The notes beneath the pieces were generated by a model. It was not told the origin of the DNA. It was given only the letters and a program-made list of their open reading frames with translations, and did no database searches. 36,515 nucleotides of DNA from an uncultured Sphingomonadales bacterium (lineage in GTDB: Bacteria; Pseudomonadota; Alphaproteobacteria; Sphingomonadales; Sphingomonadaceae), in assembly GCA_937898525.1 (NCBI GenBank), contig CALCBC010000135.1, forward strand, positions 1 to 36,515, written 5' to 3'. Made by a program: the position numbers and the translations under genes. This document shows, piece after piece, positions 1 through 8,767 of the stretch; the first letter of the stretch is position 1; every line of letters starts with the position of its first letter.

Positions 1-47
1 CCTTGGTAAGGGTGAGGTCGAGAGTTCAATCCTCTCCAGCAGCACCA
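1..47 (+). tRNA. tRNA-Thr(GGT), 3' part
   Basis: Only the 3' half lies in the window. Positions 3-9 form the anticodon loop TTGGTAA with anticodon GGT, flanked by CC and GGGTG (10-14), which pair in the anticodon stem. The T arm is GAGAG-TTCAATC-CTCTC (20-36). The acceptor 3' strand is CAGCAGC (37-43), followed by discriminator A and an encoded CCA (45-47). The 5' half lies before base 1. GGT reads threonine codons ACC and ACU. Confidence 0.93.
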
Positions 48-93
48 TTCGCGCGGCTTGCCATCGGCCGGTGTATTGTCCATGTAGTTCACC

Positions 94-573
94 ATGGACG
101 CGTCGGATCACGAGGGGGACGCGCTGACGCCGCTTCACCCGAACTACGTCAAGGTCGTGCGTCTCGCGACACTCGGCTGGGCGCTGCCGTTCGTGATCGG
201 CGCGCTGGTGCTCGAATCAGCCGACACGCTGCCGCGTGGGGCGTTCCTCGCGCCCGTGGTGCTGGTGGCGCTGTACCTGATCTCTCGCGTGCCGCTGCGC
301 CGCTACCAGGCGCGCGGCTACCAGCTCGGCGGCGACCGGCTGCGCGTCGTGCGGGGGCTGCTGTTCCGCTCGGACACCGTGGTGCCGTTCGGGCGCGTCC
401 AGCACATCGACGTCCACCAGGGGCCGCTCGAGCGCGCCTACGGCCTCGCCACGCTGGTGCTGCACACCGCGGGTACGCACAACGCCTCGGTCGCCCTGCC
501 GGGCCTCGGCCACGACGACGCGGTCGCGATGCGCGAGGCAATCCGCGCGCACGTCAAGCGCGAGACTCTGTGA
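94..573 (+). CDS. bacterial PH-domain (YdbS-like) membrane protein
   Basis: A 159-residue protein with two hydrophobic segments near residues 27-45 and 48-66, followed by a bacterial PH domain (bPH2, formerly DUF304) of about 75 residues. The domain shows the usual pattern of a YQLGGDRLRVVRGLLFR strand pair, then VVPFGRVQHIDVHQGPLER, then a GLATLVLHTAG strand. It is the small partner of the larger three-domain protein that follows, whose GTG start overlaps this stop by 4 bases, as in the ydbS-ydbT pair of Bacillus. The role is not established; in Bacillus the pair has been linked to resistance to certain bacteriocins. ATG at 94 is the first start after the tRNA. The family call is secure and the function is not. 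Confidence 0.88.
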   Translation: MDASDHEGDALTPLHPNYVKVVRLATLGWALPFVIGALVLESADTLPRGAFLAPVVLVALYLISRVPLRRYQARGYQLGGDRLRVVRGLLFRSDTVVPFGRVQHIDVHQGPLERAYGLATLVLHTAGTHNASVALPGLGHDDAVAMREAIRAHVKRETL

Positions 574-2108
574 CCAAGCCGGTGACGGCCGTGTCCGAGA
601 ACTGGCGCCGGACCAGCCCGCTGAGCTTCGTCGTCCGCGCGATCACCGGATTGCGCAACCTCGCCTTTCCGGCGCTCGCGCTGGTCTTCGGCAGCCAGGG
701 TTGGCAGGGCGGCGGCCTGTTCGTCGCGCCGGCGCTCCTTGCCATGGTCGGCTTCAGCTGGCTGTTCACCTGGATCGCCTGGCGCCACTTCCGCTATCGC
801 GTCGGCGAGCACGACATTCGCATCGAACACGGGCTGATCAGCCGCTCGGCGCGCGCGGTGCCCTACGAGCGGATCCAGGACGTCAGCCTCGAGCAGAAGC
901 CGGTGCCGCGGCTGTTCGGGATGGCCGAGGTGCGGTTCGAGACCGGAGCCGGGGGCAAGGACGAGGTCCGCATCGCCTACGTGACGCTGGAGGAGGCCGA
1001 CGCGCTGCGCGAGACCGTGCGAGCGCGCAAGACCGGCGAGGCCGTCGCGGCGGGCGAAGCCGCGGCGCCCGTGGAGGAGCCGTCGCGGACGCTGTTCGCG
1101 ATGGACCCGCGGCGGCTCGTCACCTTCGGCCTGTTCGAGTTCTCGCTGGTCGCCTTCGCCGTGATCGGCGGCGCGCTGCAGCAGTTCGACTTCCTCCTCC
1201 CGTTCGACATCTGGGATTTCGAGGCCTGGATCGAACTGCTCGCGGGGCCGGGGCACCGGCTGCAGGAACTCGGCCCGGCGGTGCAGGCCGTCGGTGCAGT
1301 GCTGGCGCTGGCAACGCTGGCCGTGCTCGGTCTCGTCACCGGACTGGTCCGAACGGTCCTGCGCGATTGGGGCTTCCGGCTCGAGGAAACGCCCAAGGGC
1401 CTGCGCCGCCGCCGCGGGTTGCTGACTCGCACCGACACGGTCATGCCGATCCACCGCGTGCAGGCGCTGTATGTCACGACCGGCCTCCTGCGCCGACGTT
1501 TCGGCTGGCACGCGCTGTGGGTCGTCAGCCTTGCGACCGATGCGAAGTCGGCCAGCCACGTTGTCGTGCCCTTCGCGCAGATGAGCGAGATCGCGCCGGT
1601 CATTCGCGTCGTCGGGTTCGACCTGCCCGACGGGATCACCCACTGGCACCGCCCGAGCCCACGCTTCCGCTTCGACCGCGCGTTACTCGGTGCCTTGCCG
1701 CTGGTGCTCGGGGCCGTGGCGCTCGTGCTGGTGCGGCCGCTGTTCCCGGCCGAGGCGCAGGTCGGGTCGCTGCTGGGCGCGGTCGCGATGGCCGGGATCG
1801 CGGTCCTGGTCGCCGTGCGCGAGCGCTTCCTCTCGCGCTACGACCGTCACGCGATCGACGGCGAGCGGATCTACGTGCGCCGCGGCTGGCTCGCGCCGCG
1901 GCTCGACATCGCCTCGCGGGTCAAGCTGCAGTCGATCGAGATCGCGCAAGGACCGATCGCACGGCGGCGCGGCTATGCGACGCTGCACTTCGGCGTGGCC
2001 GGTGGCACGCTGGCGATCGAGGGTATTCCGCTCGAGGACACGCGCCTGCTCCGCGACGGAGTGCTGCATTCGATCGCCGGGGTCGACTTCTCGCGCCTGC
2101 CCGGCTGA
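570..2108 (+). CDS. large bacterial PH-domain (YdbT-like) membrane protein
   Basis: A 512-residue multi-pass membrane protein with three bPH2 repeats. Each repeat has a short motif of the form R.PYERIQDVSLEQ.P: near residues 93-110 in the first (VPYERIQDVSLEQKPVPRLFG), near 290 in the second (VMPIHRVQALYVTTGLLRRRFG) and near 448 in the third (ASRVKLQSIEIAQGPIARRRG). Hydrophobic pairs precede each repeat. The GTG start at 570 overlaps the upstream stop in a GTGA arrangement, which implies translational coupling with the YdbS-like gene. The reading frame is open far upstream through the first gene, but that upstream peptide is Arg/Ala-rich frame-shadow sequence, so the GTG is preferred. It converges with the GNAT gene across 4 bases. 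Confidence 0.87.
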   Translation: MTKPVTAVSENWRRTSPLSFVVRAITGLRNLAFPALALVFGSQGWQGGGLFVAPALLAMVGFSWLFTWIAWRHFRYRVGEHDIRIEHGLISRSARAVPYERIQDVSLEQKPVPRLFGMAEVRFETGAGGKDEVRIAYVTLEEADALRETVRARKTGEAVAAGEAAAPVEEPSRTLFAMDPRRLVTFGLFEFSLVAFAVIGGALQQFDFLLPFDIWDFEAWIELLAGPGHRLQELGPAVQAVGAVLALATLAVLGLVTGLVRTVLRDWGFRLEETPKGLRRRRGLLTRTDTVMPIHRVQALYVTTGLLRRRFGWHALWVVSLATDAKSASHVVVPFAQMSEIAPVIRVVGFDLPDGITHWHRPSPRFRFDRALLGALPLVLGAVALVLVRPLFPAEAQVGSLLGAVAMAGIAVLVAVRERFLSRYDRHAIDGERIYVRRGWLAPRLDIASRVKLQSIEIAQGPIARRRGYATLHFGVAGGTLAIEGIPLEDTRLLRDGVLHSIAGVDFSRLPG

Positions 2109-2112
2109 GCGG

Positions 2113-2418
2113 TCAGCTGTCGGGTGTCTCGAGCAGGTCGGCCCATTCCGGGTGCCGGCGGAACTGCGCGGCGACGTAGCTGCACTGGGGCACGATCCGG
2201 AAACCCTGCTCGCGCGCGTCGACGATCAGCGCCTCGACGAGCTGCTGCGCGATGCCGCGTCCGCGCATCTCCGGCGGGACATAAGTGTGGTCGGCGATCC
2301 GCAGCGGGCCGAGCGCGCGCCAGGTGAGCTCGGCGGGACGGTCGACGCCCGGCAGTTCGGCGCGGTAGGCGCCGTGGGTGGTCTCGTCGGTGCGGGTGAT
2401 GGCGATCGCGTCGGGCAT
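2113..2418 (-). CDS. small GNAT-family N-acetyltransferase (YjdJ/NATD1-like)
   Basis: A 101-residue single-domain protein of the short GNAT branch (COG2388). Visible features are the acetyl-CoA pyrophosphate loop PPEMRGRGIAQQLVEALI (residues 48-65) and the family's C-terminal VPQCSYVAAQFRRHPEW block (76-92), which contains a conserved Cys. The length fits the family. The start was chosen at 2418 because AAGAAGGAG lies about 9-14 bases upstream; longer in-frame starts toward 2460 add only Arg-rich shadow sequence. The substrate is unknown. It diverges from the threonine aldolase gene across 53 bases, so the two may share a control region. Confidence 0.85.
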   Translation of the reverse strand: MPDAIAITRTDETTHGAYRAELPGVDRPAELTWRALGPLRIADHTYVPPEMRGRGIAQQLVEALIVDAREQGFRIVPQCSYVAAQFRRHPEWADLLETPDS

Positions 2419-2471
2419 CGTTTCGGGCTCCTTCTTGCGCCGAACACCGCGGCGAGCCATGGCGTTCCCCC

Positions 2472-3467
2472 ATGCAGTTCCTGTCCGACAACGCGGCGGC
2501 GGTCCACCCGCAAGTGTGGGAAGCGCTGCGACGGGCGGACACGACCGATACGCCTTACGACACCGACGCGCTGAGCCGGCGGCTAGACGAAGCCTTCTCC
2601 GCATTGTTCGGGCGCGAGGTCGCGGCGCTGTGGGTTGCGTCCGGCACCGCGGCCAACTGCCTCGCACTGGCGACGATGGTCCCGCCGCATGGCGCGGTGC
2701 TGTGCCACCGCGAGGCGCATATCGAGAGCGACGAGGGCGGGGCGCCGGGATTCTACCTGCACGGCGCCAAGCTGGTTCTGGCCGAGGGGGAGGGGGCGAA
2801 GCTCTCGCCCGAGTCGGTCGACAGGACGCTCGCGGGCATCCGCAACGACGTCCACCAGGTCCAGGTCCATGCGCTGTCGCTGACCCAGGCGACCGAGTAC
2901 GGCCTTTGCTACCGCCCGGCCGAGCTCGCGGCGCTCACCTCGCTCGCCCGCGTGCGCGGGCTGCGCGTTCAGATGGACGGAGCCCGGTTCGCCAACGCGG
3001 TCTCCTTCCTCGGTTGTTCGCCGGCGGAAGCCTGCGGGGACGTCGACGCGCTGAGTTTCGGTTGCGTCAAGAACGGCGCGATGAACGCCGAGGCGATCGT
3101 GTTCTTCGATCGCGCTCTGGCCGACGTTGCTCGCTATCGCCGCAAGCGCGCCGGGCACCTGCAATCGAAAGGCCGCTTCCTCGCCGCGCAGGTCCTGGCG
3201 ATGCTCGAAGACGGCCTGTGGCTGGCGAACGCGCGCGCCGCGAACGCCGCGGCTGCCGAAATCGCCGGCTCGGCGGGCGGACGGTTGCTCCACCCGGTCG
3301 AAGCCAACGAAGTGTTCCTGCGCTGCTCGGCGGCCGAGCGCGAGACGCTGCGTGCGCAGGGATTCGGTTTCTACGACTGGGGTTCCGACGCGGCGCGTTT
3401 CGTCGCCGCCTGGGACACGCGCGAGGAGCACGCTCGCGCGATCGCGCGCGCGATCGCCGCGCTGTGA
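2472..3467 (+). CDS. ltaE: low-specificity L-threonine aldolase
   Basis: A 331-residue fold-type I PLP enzyme of the beta-eliminating lyase/threonine aldolase family. It cleaves L-threonine or L-allo-threonine to glycine and acetaldehyde. Visible features: N-terminal FLSDNAAAVHP, the PLP-stacking region WVASGTAANCLAL near residue 55, the substrate/PLP Asp-Arg in QMDGARFANA (about 157-166), and the Schiff-base lysine K200 in FGCVKNGAMNAEA, a form common in the proteobacterial low-specificity branch. The start at 2472 places the conserved N terminus correctly, although no strong ribosome binding site is visible. Its stop overlaps the next gene's GTG start by 4 bases, so it is coupled to an EamA exporter. 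Confidence 0.92.
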   Translation: MQFLSDNAAAVHPQVWEALRRADTTDTPYDTDALSRRLDEAFSALFGREVAALWVASGTAANCLALATMVPPHGAVLCHREAHIESDEGGAPGFYLHGAKLVLAEGEGAKLSPESVDRTLAGIRNDVHQVQVHALSLTQATEYGLCYRPAELAALTSLARVRGLRVQMDGARFANAVSFLGCSPAEACGDVDALSFGCVKNGAMNAEAIVFFDRALADVARYRRKRAGHLQSKGRFLAAQVLAMLEDGLWLANARAANAAAAEIAGSAGGRLLHPVEANEVFLRCSAAERETLRAQGFGFYDWGSDAARFVAAWDTREEHARAIARAIAAL

Positions 3468-4375
3468 GCGAGCCAGCACCGCCCCACGCGCTGCTACGGC
3501 CGCGCGTGGCACTGCCGTTCCTGGCGATCTCCCTTGTCTGGGGCTCGACCTGGATCGTGATCACCGACCAGATCGATGGCGTGCCGGCGCTGTGGTCCGT
3601 CGCCTGGAGATTCGTGCTGGCGACGCTCGGCATGTTCGCGCTGGTCCTCGCGACGCGCACGCCGTGGCGGCTGCCGCCTCGCGCGCACGGCCTCGCGCTG
3701 GCGGTCGGGTTGTTCCAGTTCAGCGGCAACTACAACTTCGTCTACCAGGCCGAGCTGCACCTGACCTCGGGCATTGTTGCGGTCATGATCGGCCTGATGC
3801 TGGTGCCCAACGCGGTGCTCGGGCGCGTGCTGCTGGGCCAGCCGATCACCGCGCGCTTCATGACCGGCAGCGTGATCGCGATCGGCGGCATCGCGTTGCT
3901 GCTGGTCAACGAGGCGCGCGCGGCACCGATTGGCGGCAACGTCGCGCTCGGCATCTGGTTCGCGCTGGGGGCGATGATCGCGGCCTCGGTGTCGAACGTG
4001 ATCCAGGCCGGCGAGACGGGGCGGCGCGTGCCGCTGCTGACGCTGATCGCCTGGGCGATGCTCTACGGCGCTGCGCTCGACCTCGCGATGGCCTCAGCGT
4101 TCGCCGGCCCGCCGGTGCTGCCGGCCGACGCCCGCTACTGGGTGGGCACCGCGTACCTCGCCGTGCTCGGCTCGGTCGTGACCTTCCCGCTCTACTACCG
4201 GCTGATCCGCGAAATCGGCGCGGGCCGCGCGGCCTATCACAACGTGCTGGTGGTGATCGTGGCGATGGGCCTGTCGACGCTGTTCGAGGGCTACCGCTGG
4301 TCGGGGCTGGCGATCGGCGGCAGTGCGCTGGCGCTGGTCGGGATGGTCATTGCGCTGAGGGCGAAGTCCGTCTGA
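3464..4375 (+). CDS. EamA/DMT-family transporter
   Basis: A 303-residue integral membrane protein with about ten hydrophobic helices arranged as two EamA repeats. The first begins with FLAISLVWGSTWIVI, the classic drug/metabolite-transporter opening, and the second starts near residue 165 with ALGIWFALGAMIAASVSNV. The GTG start lies in a GTGA overlap with the threonine aldolase stop. EamA proteins often export amino acids or metabolites; because of the coupling to LtaE a link to amino-acid or glycine overflow is possible, but the substrate cannot be read from the sequence. The 3' end overlaps the convergent SDR gene by 29 bases. Confidence 0.88.
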   Translation: MSEPAPPHALLRPRVALPFLAISLVWGSTWIVITDQIDGVPALWSVAWRFVLATLGMFALVLATRTPWRLPPRAHGLALAVGLFQFSGNYNFVYQAELHLTSGIVAVMIGLMLVPNAVLGRVLLGQPITARFMTGSVIAIGGIALLLVNEARAAPIGGNVALGIWFALGAMIAASVSNVIQAGETGRRVPLLTLIAWAMLYGAALDLAMASAFAGPPVLPADARYWVGTAYLAVLGSVVTFPLYYRLIREIGAGRAAYHNVLVVIVAMGLSTLFEGYRWSGLAIGGSALALVGMVIALRAKSV

Positions 4376-5141
4376 GGATCGCGCGCAGGCCCTCGCGGTA
4401 AGTCGGATAACGTGGCCGCCAGCCGAGCACCCGCTTCGCCTTGCCATTCGCGACCCGGCGGTTCTCCGCGTAGAACGCACGCGCCTGCGGCGAGAGACCG
4501 GCCTCGTCAAGCGTTTGCAGCGGCGGGGGCGGGACGCCGAGCAGGCGGCAAGCCTCCTCGATCACCGCGTTCTGGCTTGCCGGCAGGTCGTCGGCGAGGT
4601 TGTACGCGTCGGGCCGAGCGTCGAGGCCGGCGATCACGCCCGCGGCGATGTCGTCGACGTGGATCCGGCTGAAGACCTGGCCCGGCAGGTCGATCCGGTG
4701 CGCGAGCCCCTCCGCAACACGGTCGAGCGCGCTACGCGCGGGGCCGTAAATGCCGGGCAGGCGGAACACGCGTGCGCCGCGCGCGAGCCACGCCGCGTCG
4801 GCCTCGCTGCGCGCCGAGCGGCGGCCGCGGCCGACGGGGGCGCTCTCGTCGACCCAGGCGCCCCCGGTGTCGCCATAGACCCCGGTCGACGACAGGTAGC
4901 CGAGCCAGTCGTGGCACAGTGCATTCCCGTAGCGGGCGAGCACCGGGTCGCCCTTCTCGTCAGGCGGCACCGACGAGAGCACGTGGCTCGCCGCCGCCAG
5001 TGCGGCGCGCACGCCATTCTCGTCCTCGAATGCCACCTCGCCTTCGCGCCCCGTAGCGGTCACGCGCCAGCCGCGCGCTTCCGCCGCCGCGCGGATGCGC
5101 TTCGCCGAGTAGCCGAGACCGAAGATGAACAGATGCGCCAT
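4347..5141 (-). CDS. NAD(P)-dependent SDR/epimerase-like protein (YeeZ type)
   Basis: A 264-residue extended-SDR protein. The N-terminal Rossmann motif is atypical: IFGLGYSAKRI (residues 6-16), the GxGYSxxR form seen in the YeeZ branch. The catalytic region has YLSSTGVYGD (about 82-91), giving Ser/Thr and Tyr but without a clear YxxxK pair. RLPGIYGP and FSRIHVDDIAAGV follow, as in UDP-sugar epimerase relatives. The substrate is unknown. It diverges from pepN across only 52 bases and converges with the EamA gene with a 29-base overlap. Confidence 0.82.
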   Translation of the reverse strand: MAHLFIFGLGYSAKRIRAAAEARGWRVTATGREGEVAFEDENGVRAALAAASHVLSSVPPDEKGDPVLARYGNALCHDWLGYLSSTGVYGDTGGAWVDESAPVGRGRRSARSEADAAWLARGARVFRLPGIYGPARSALDRVAEGLAHRIDLPGQVFSRIHVDDIAAGVIAGLDARPDAYNLADDLPASQNAVIEEACRLLGVPPPPLQTLDEAGLSPQARAFYAENRRVANGKAKRVLGWRPRYPTYREGLRAILRRTSPSAQ

Positions 5142-5193
5142 GCGTGCGTTCTACCGGCTGGACGGCATCGCGAAAGCGCCTAGGAGGTCACAC

Positions 5194-7848
5194 ATGGACA
5201 TTGCCCGCACTCCCTCGACCCCCGACGGCAACCCCGAGATGGCCGACGCGGCCCCCGAGCCCAAGGAACCGCTGCTGATCCGGCGCGAGGACTATGCGCC
5301 GTTCCCCTGGCTCGTCCCCGAGATCGTGCTCGAGTTCGATCTGGGGATCGAGCGAACCCGCGTCCGCTCGGTGCTGACCGTGCAGCGCAACGCCCGCGCG
5401 CCGGCCAGCCCGGTGATTCGCCTCAACGGCGACGGGATCGCGCCGCTCGAAGTCGTTGTCGACGGGCAGGCGGTCAACTCGTGGACCCGCGACGGCGACG
5501 ACCTCGTCGTGCCGCTGTCGGGCGACACACACCAGATCGAGATCGCCACCGAGATCGATCCCTCGGCCAACACCCAGCTGATGGGGCTCTATGCCTCGAA
5601 CGGCATGCTCTGCACCCAGTGCGAGGCCGAGGGCTTCCGCCGGATCACCTTCTTCCCCGACCGGCCCGACGTCCTCTCGACCTATCGCGTGCGGCTGACC
5701 GGACCGAAGGCGCAGTTCCCGGTGCTGCTGTGCAACGGCAACCTCGAGGCCACGGGCGAAGGACCCGACGGGCTGCACTGGGCCGAATGGCACGATCCCT
5801 GGCCCAAGCCGAGTTACCTGTTCGCGCTTGTCGCCGGCGACCTCGTCGCCAACCGCGACCGCTTCACGACCCGGTCCGGCCGCGAGGTCCAGCTGGCGAT
5901 CTGGGTGCGCGAGAACGACCTGCCGCGCACGCAGCACGCGATGGATTCGCTCAAGCGGGCGATGAAGTGGGACGAGGACACTTTCGGCCGCGAGTACGAT
6001 CTCGACACCTTCAACATCGTCGCCGTCAGCGACTTCAACATGGGGGCGATGGAGAACAAGGGCCTCAACATCTTCAACACCAAGTACGTCCTTGCCGACC
6101 CCGAGACCGCGACCGACGGCGACTACGACGCGGTCGAGGGTGTGATCGCCCACGAGTACTTCCACAACTGGTCGGGCAACCGCGTGACCTGCCGAGACTG
6201 GTTCCAGCTCAGCCTCAAGGAAGGCTTCACCGTACTGCGCGACCAGCTGTTCAGCCAGGACATGGGCTCTGCGCCGGTCAAGCGGATCGAGGACGTCCGC
6301 GTGCTGCGCGCGGTGCAGTTTCCCGAGGATTCGGGCCCGCTTGCGCACCCGATCCGCCCCGACAGCTATCGCGAGATATCGAACTTCTACACCGCCACCG
6401 TCTACAACAAGGGCGCTGAGGTCATCCGCATGATGCGCACCATGGCCGGGCCCGAGCGGTTCCGCGCCGGCTGTGACCTCTACTTCGAGCGCCACGACGG
6501 CGAGGCGGCAACCTGCGAGGACTTCATCTGCGCGATCGAGGACGGCGCCGGTCTCGACCTCGGCACCTTCCGCCGCTGGTACGAGCAGGCCGGCACGCCC
6601 AGGGTCACCGTTCGGCTCGAGCACGAGGGCGACACGGCGACGCTTCACTTCCGTCAGGAAGTGCCGCCGACGCCGGGCCAGCCTGACAAGAAGCCGATGC
6701 CGATCCCGCTCAGGCTCGCGCTGTTCGACCGCGAGACGGGCAAGCACAACGGCGAACAGCTGTTCGTGCTCGAGCAGGCCCAGGCGAGCTTCAGCGTGCC
6801 CGGGTTCGCCGCGCCGCCGGTGCTGTCGATCAACCGCGGCTTTTCGGCTCCGGTGGCAATCGAGCGCAGTGTTTCCGATGACGAGCTGGTGTTTCTCGCG
6901 GCGCATGACGACGATCCGTTCGCCCGCTACGAGGCGATGCAGGACCTGATCGTGCGGCACTTGCGCGACGCCTCGGCGGGCCTGCTCGGCGAAGCGGAGC
7001 GTGAGGCCGGGCGCGAGGCAATCCGGACGGCCTTCGCGGCGGTGCTCGCCGATGGGCAGCTCGACGACCTGATGCGCGGCGAGCTTATGATCCTGCCCGG
7101 GCATTCGTACCTGTCCGAACAGGTGCCGGTCGCCGACCCGGGCGCGATCCATGCCGAGCGCGAGGCGCTCAAGGCCTGGCTCGGGACCGCCCTCGAAGCC
7201 GAGCTCTCCGAGATTCACGCGAGGACAAGCCGCGTGCCCTACGACCTCGGCGCCGCCGCGCGCGGCGCGCGCAAGCTCAAGACCCAGGCGCTCGTCTATC
7301 TCGCGGCCGGCGTGCCTGAACGCGCCGCCGAGATGGCTGCGGCGCAGTACGAGAGCGCGGACAACATGACCGACCGCCAGGGCGCGCTGATGGTGCTCAC
7401 CGGGCTCGACACGCCCGCGCGCGAGGACAAGCTGCTCGACTTCTACGAGCGCTACCGCGACAACCCGCTGGTGGTCGACAAGTGGTTCGCGCTGCAGGCG
7501 CAATCGCTGCACCCGAAAGTCCTCGAGCATGTCGAAGCGCTGGCGAAGCACCCCGACTTCACGCTCAGGAACCCCAACCGCGTGCGCTCGCTCTACATGG
7601 CGTTTACCGGCGCCCCGCAGGGCTTCCACGCCGAGAACGGTGCGGGCTATCGGCTGGTTGCAGACCTGATTCTCGCGTTAGACCCGATCAATCCGCAGAC
7701 TGCGGCGCGATTCGTCCCGCCGCTCGGCCGCTGGCGGCGGATCGAGCCGGTCCGCGCGGCGCTCATGCGGGCGGAGCTCGAGCGGATCGCGGCCGCGCCG
7801 AAGCTTAGCCGCGATACCTACGAGCAGGTGACCCGCAGCCTTGGCTGA
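5194..7848 (+). CDS. pepN: aminopeptidase N (M1 family)
   Basis: An 884-residue M1 zinc aminopeptidase, close to the usual 870-890 residues of proteobacterial PepN, which releases N-terminal amino acids from peptides in the cytoplasm. The substrate-binding GAMEN motif is at residues 284-288. The zinc site HEYFHNW starts at residue 320 (HEXXH), with the third ligand in the following LKEGFTV motif. The C-terminal half has the DUF3458 Ig-like and alpha-helical domains typical of this branch. ATG 5194 is chosen because AGGAGGT lies 6 bases upstream; an in-frame ATG at 5125 would add residues overlapping the divergent gene. The next gene, pgeF, starts inside its last codons. Confidence 0.96.
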   Translation: MDIARTPSTPDGNPEMADAAPEPKEPLLIRREDYAPFPWLVPEIVLEFDLGIERTRVRSVLTVQRNARAPASPVIRLNGDGIAPLEVVVDGQAVNSWTRDGDDLVVPLSGDTHQIEIATEIDPSANTQLMGLYASNGMLCTQCEAEGFRRITFFPDRPDVLSTYRVRLTGPKAQFPVLLCNGNLEATGEGPDGLHWAEWHDPWPKPSYLFALVAGDLVANRDRFTTRSGREVQLAIWVRENDLPRTQHAMDSLKRAMKWDEDTFGREYDLDTFNIVAVSDFNMGAMENKGLNIFNTKYVLADPETATDGDYDAVEGVIAHEYFHNWSGNRVTCRDWFQLSLKEGFTVLRDQLFSQDMGSAPVKRIEDVRVLRAVQFPEDSGPLAHPIRPDSYREISNFYTATVYNKGAEVIRMMRTMAGPERFRAGCDLYFERHDGEAATCEDFICAIEDGAGLDLGTFRRWYEQAGTPRVTVRLEHEGDTATLHFRQEVPPTPGQPDKKPMPIPLRLALFDRETGKHNGEQLFVLEQAQASFSVPGFAAPPVLSINRGFSAPVAIERSVSDDELVFLAAHDDDPFARYEAMQDLIVRHLRDASAGLLGEAEREAGREAIRTAFAAVLADGQLDDLMRGELMILPGHSYLSEQVPVADPGAIHAEREALKAWLGTALEAELSEIHARTSRVPYDLGAAARGARKLKTQALVYLAAGVPERAAEMAAAQYESADNMTDRQGALMVLTGLDTPAREDKLLDFYERYRDNPLVVDKWFALQAQSLHPKVLEHVEALAKHPDFTLRNPNRVRSLYMAFTGAPQGFHAENGAGYRLVADLILALDPINPQTAARFVPPLGRWRRIEPVRAALMRAELERIAAAPKLSRDTYEQVTRSLG

Positions 7849-8602
7849 GACCGTCGAGGTCATCCGCTCCGCGACGCTCGCCGGCGTACCTCACGGTTTC
7901 CTCGGCCGGAGGGGCGGAGTGTCGCGGGGTTCGATCGCCGGGCTCAACGTCGGATACGGTGCCGAAGACGACGTCGAGGCGGTCGCCGAGAACCGCCGGC
8001 GAGCGGTGGCGGCGGTGCTGCCCGGAGCGAGGCTGGCCACCCTTTACCAGGTCCACTCGCCCGACGCGGTCGAGGTTCGCGAGCCCTGGCCGCACGACGA
8101 GCGCCCGCGCGCGGATGCGATGGTGACCGACCGGCCCGGCCTGCTGCTGGGTGTGGTCACAGCAGACTGCGCTCCGGTGCTGCTGGCCGATGTCGAGGCG
8201 GGAGTGATCGGCGCCGCCCACGCCGGCTGGCGCGGCGCGCATGGGGGCGTGCTCGAGAGCACGGTCGCCGCGATGGAGCGCCTCGGTGCCCGCGCGAGCC
8301 GCATCGTCGCGGCGATCGGGCCGGCGATCGCCCAGCCGAGCTACGAGGTCGACGAGCGCTTTCGCGACAACTTCACCGGGGCCGACGAGCGATTCTTCGC
8401 GCCGGGCCGGGTGGGGCACTGGCAATTCGACCTCGAAGGTTACGCGACTGCACGGCTGCGAGCAGCGGGAGTCGGCACGATCGATGCGCTGGGGCTCGAC
8501 ACCTATGCCGACGAAGCGCGGTTCTTTTCCTATCGCCGCGCGACGCACCGCGGGGAGCCCACCTATGGGCGACAATTCTCGCTGATCGGGCTCGCCGGCT
8601 GA
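7841..8602 (+). CDS. pgeF: peptidoglycan editing factor PgeF (YfiH/DUF152)
   Basis: A 253-residue laccase-domain protein. Members were formerly called multicopper polyphenol oxidoreductases; E. coli YfiH (PgeF) prevents L-Ser incorporation into peptidoglycan stems, and related proteins act as purine nucleoside-metabolising enzymes. The Cys/His zinc triad is visible: H72 in YQVHSPD, C110 in VTADCAPV and H127 in AAHAGWRG. An in-frame TGA at 7829-7831 leaves TTG at 7841 as the earliest start, and it gives the expected N terminus. This start overlaps the pepN stop by 8 bases, implying coupled translation. Confidence 0.9.
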   Translation: MAETVEVIRSATLAGVPHGFLGRRGGVSRGSIAGLNVGYGAEDDVEAVAENRRRAVAAVLPGARLATLYQVHSPDAVEVREPWPHDERPRADAMVTDRPGLLLGVVTADCAPVLLADVEAGVIGAAHAGWRGAHGGVLESTVAAMERLGARASRIVAAIGPAIAQPSYEVDERFRDNFTGADERFFAPGRVGHWQFDLEGYATARLRAAGVGTIDALGLDTYADEARFFSYRRATHRGEPTYGRQFSLIGLAG

Positions 8603-8614
8603 CCGCTTCGCAGA

Positions 8615-8641
8615 CCGCCAAAATGCCTGTTGGCATGGCGG
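8615..8641 (+). terminator. hairpin after pgeF, weak terminator candidate
   Basis: CCGCC (8615-8619), an AAA bulge, ATGCC, loop TGTT, GGCAT and GGCGG (8637-8641) form a 10-pair bulged stem 12 bases after the pgeF stop. No T-run follows, so an intrinsic terminator is only possible. The 165-base gap here separates pepN-pgeF from the bc1 operon, and the remaining bases up to 8767 must hold the bc1 promoter, which I could not pinpoint. Confidence 0.35.
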
Positions 8642-8767
8642 GTTCGCTCGTCTATCAGCCCGCCCAAGCCGCGCCCCCGGGGGCCTCGGAAGGACGCGGC
8701 GGGTCCAGAATTCTACGGTTCCGCGTCCGGGCTGCCCGCCCACGGGGCCGGCAGGCAAGGCAAGGCA

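Noticed and set aside
5188..7629. 813-codon open frame antisense to pepN
   Set aside because: It is a shadow of a GC-rich gene: the sense strand encodes a full M1 aminopeptidase with all motifs, and the antisense peptide has no domain character.
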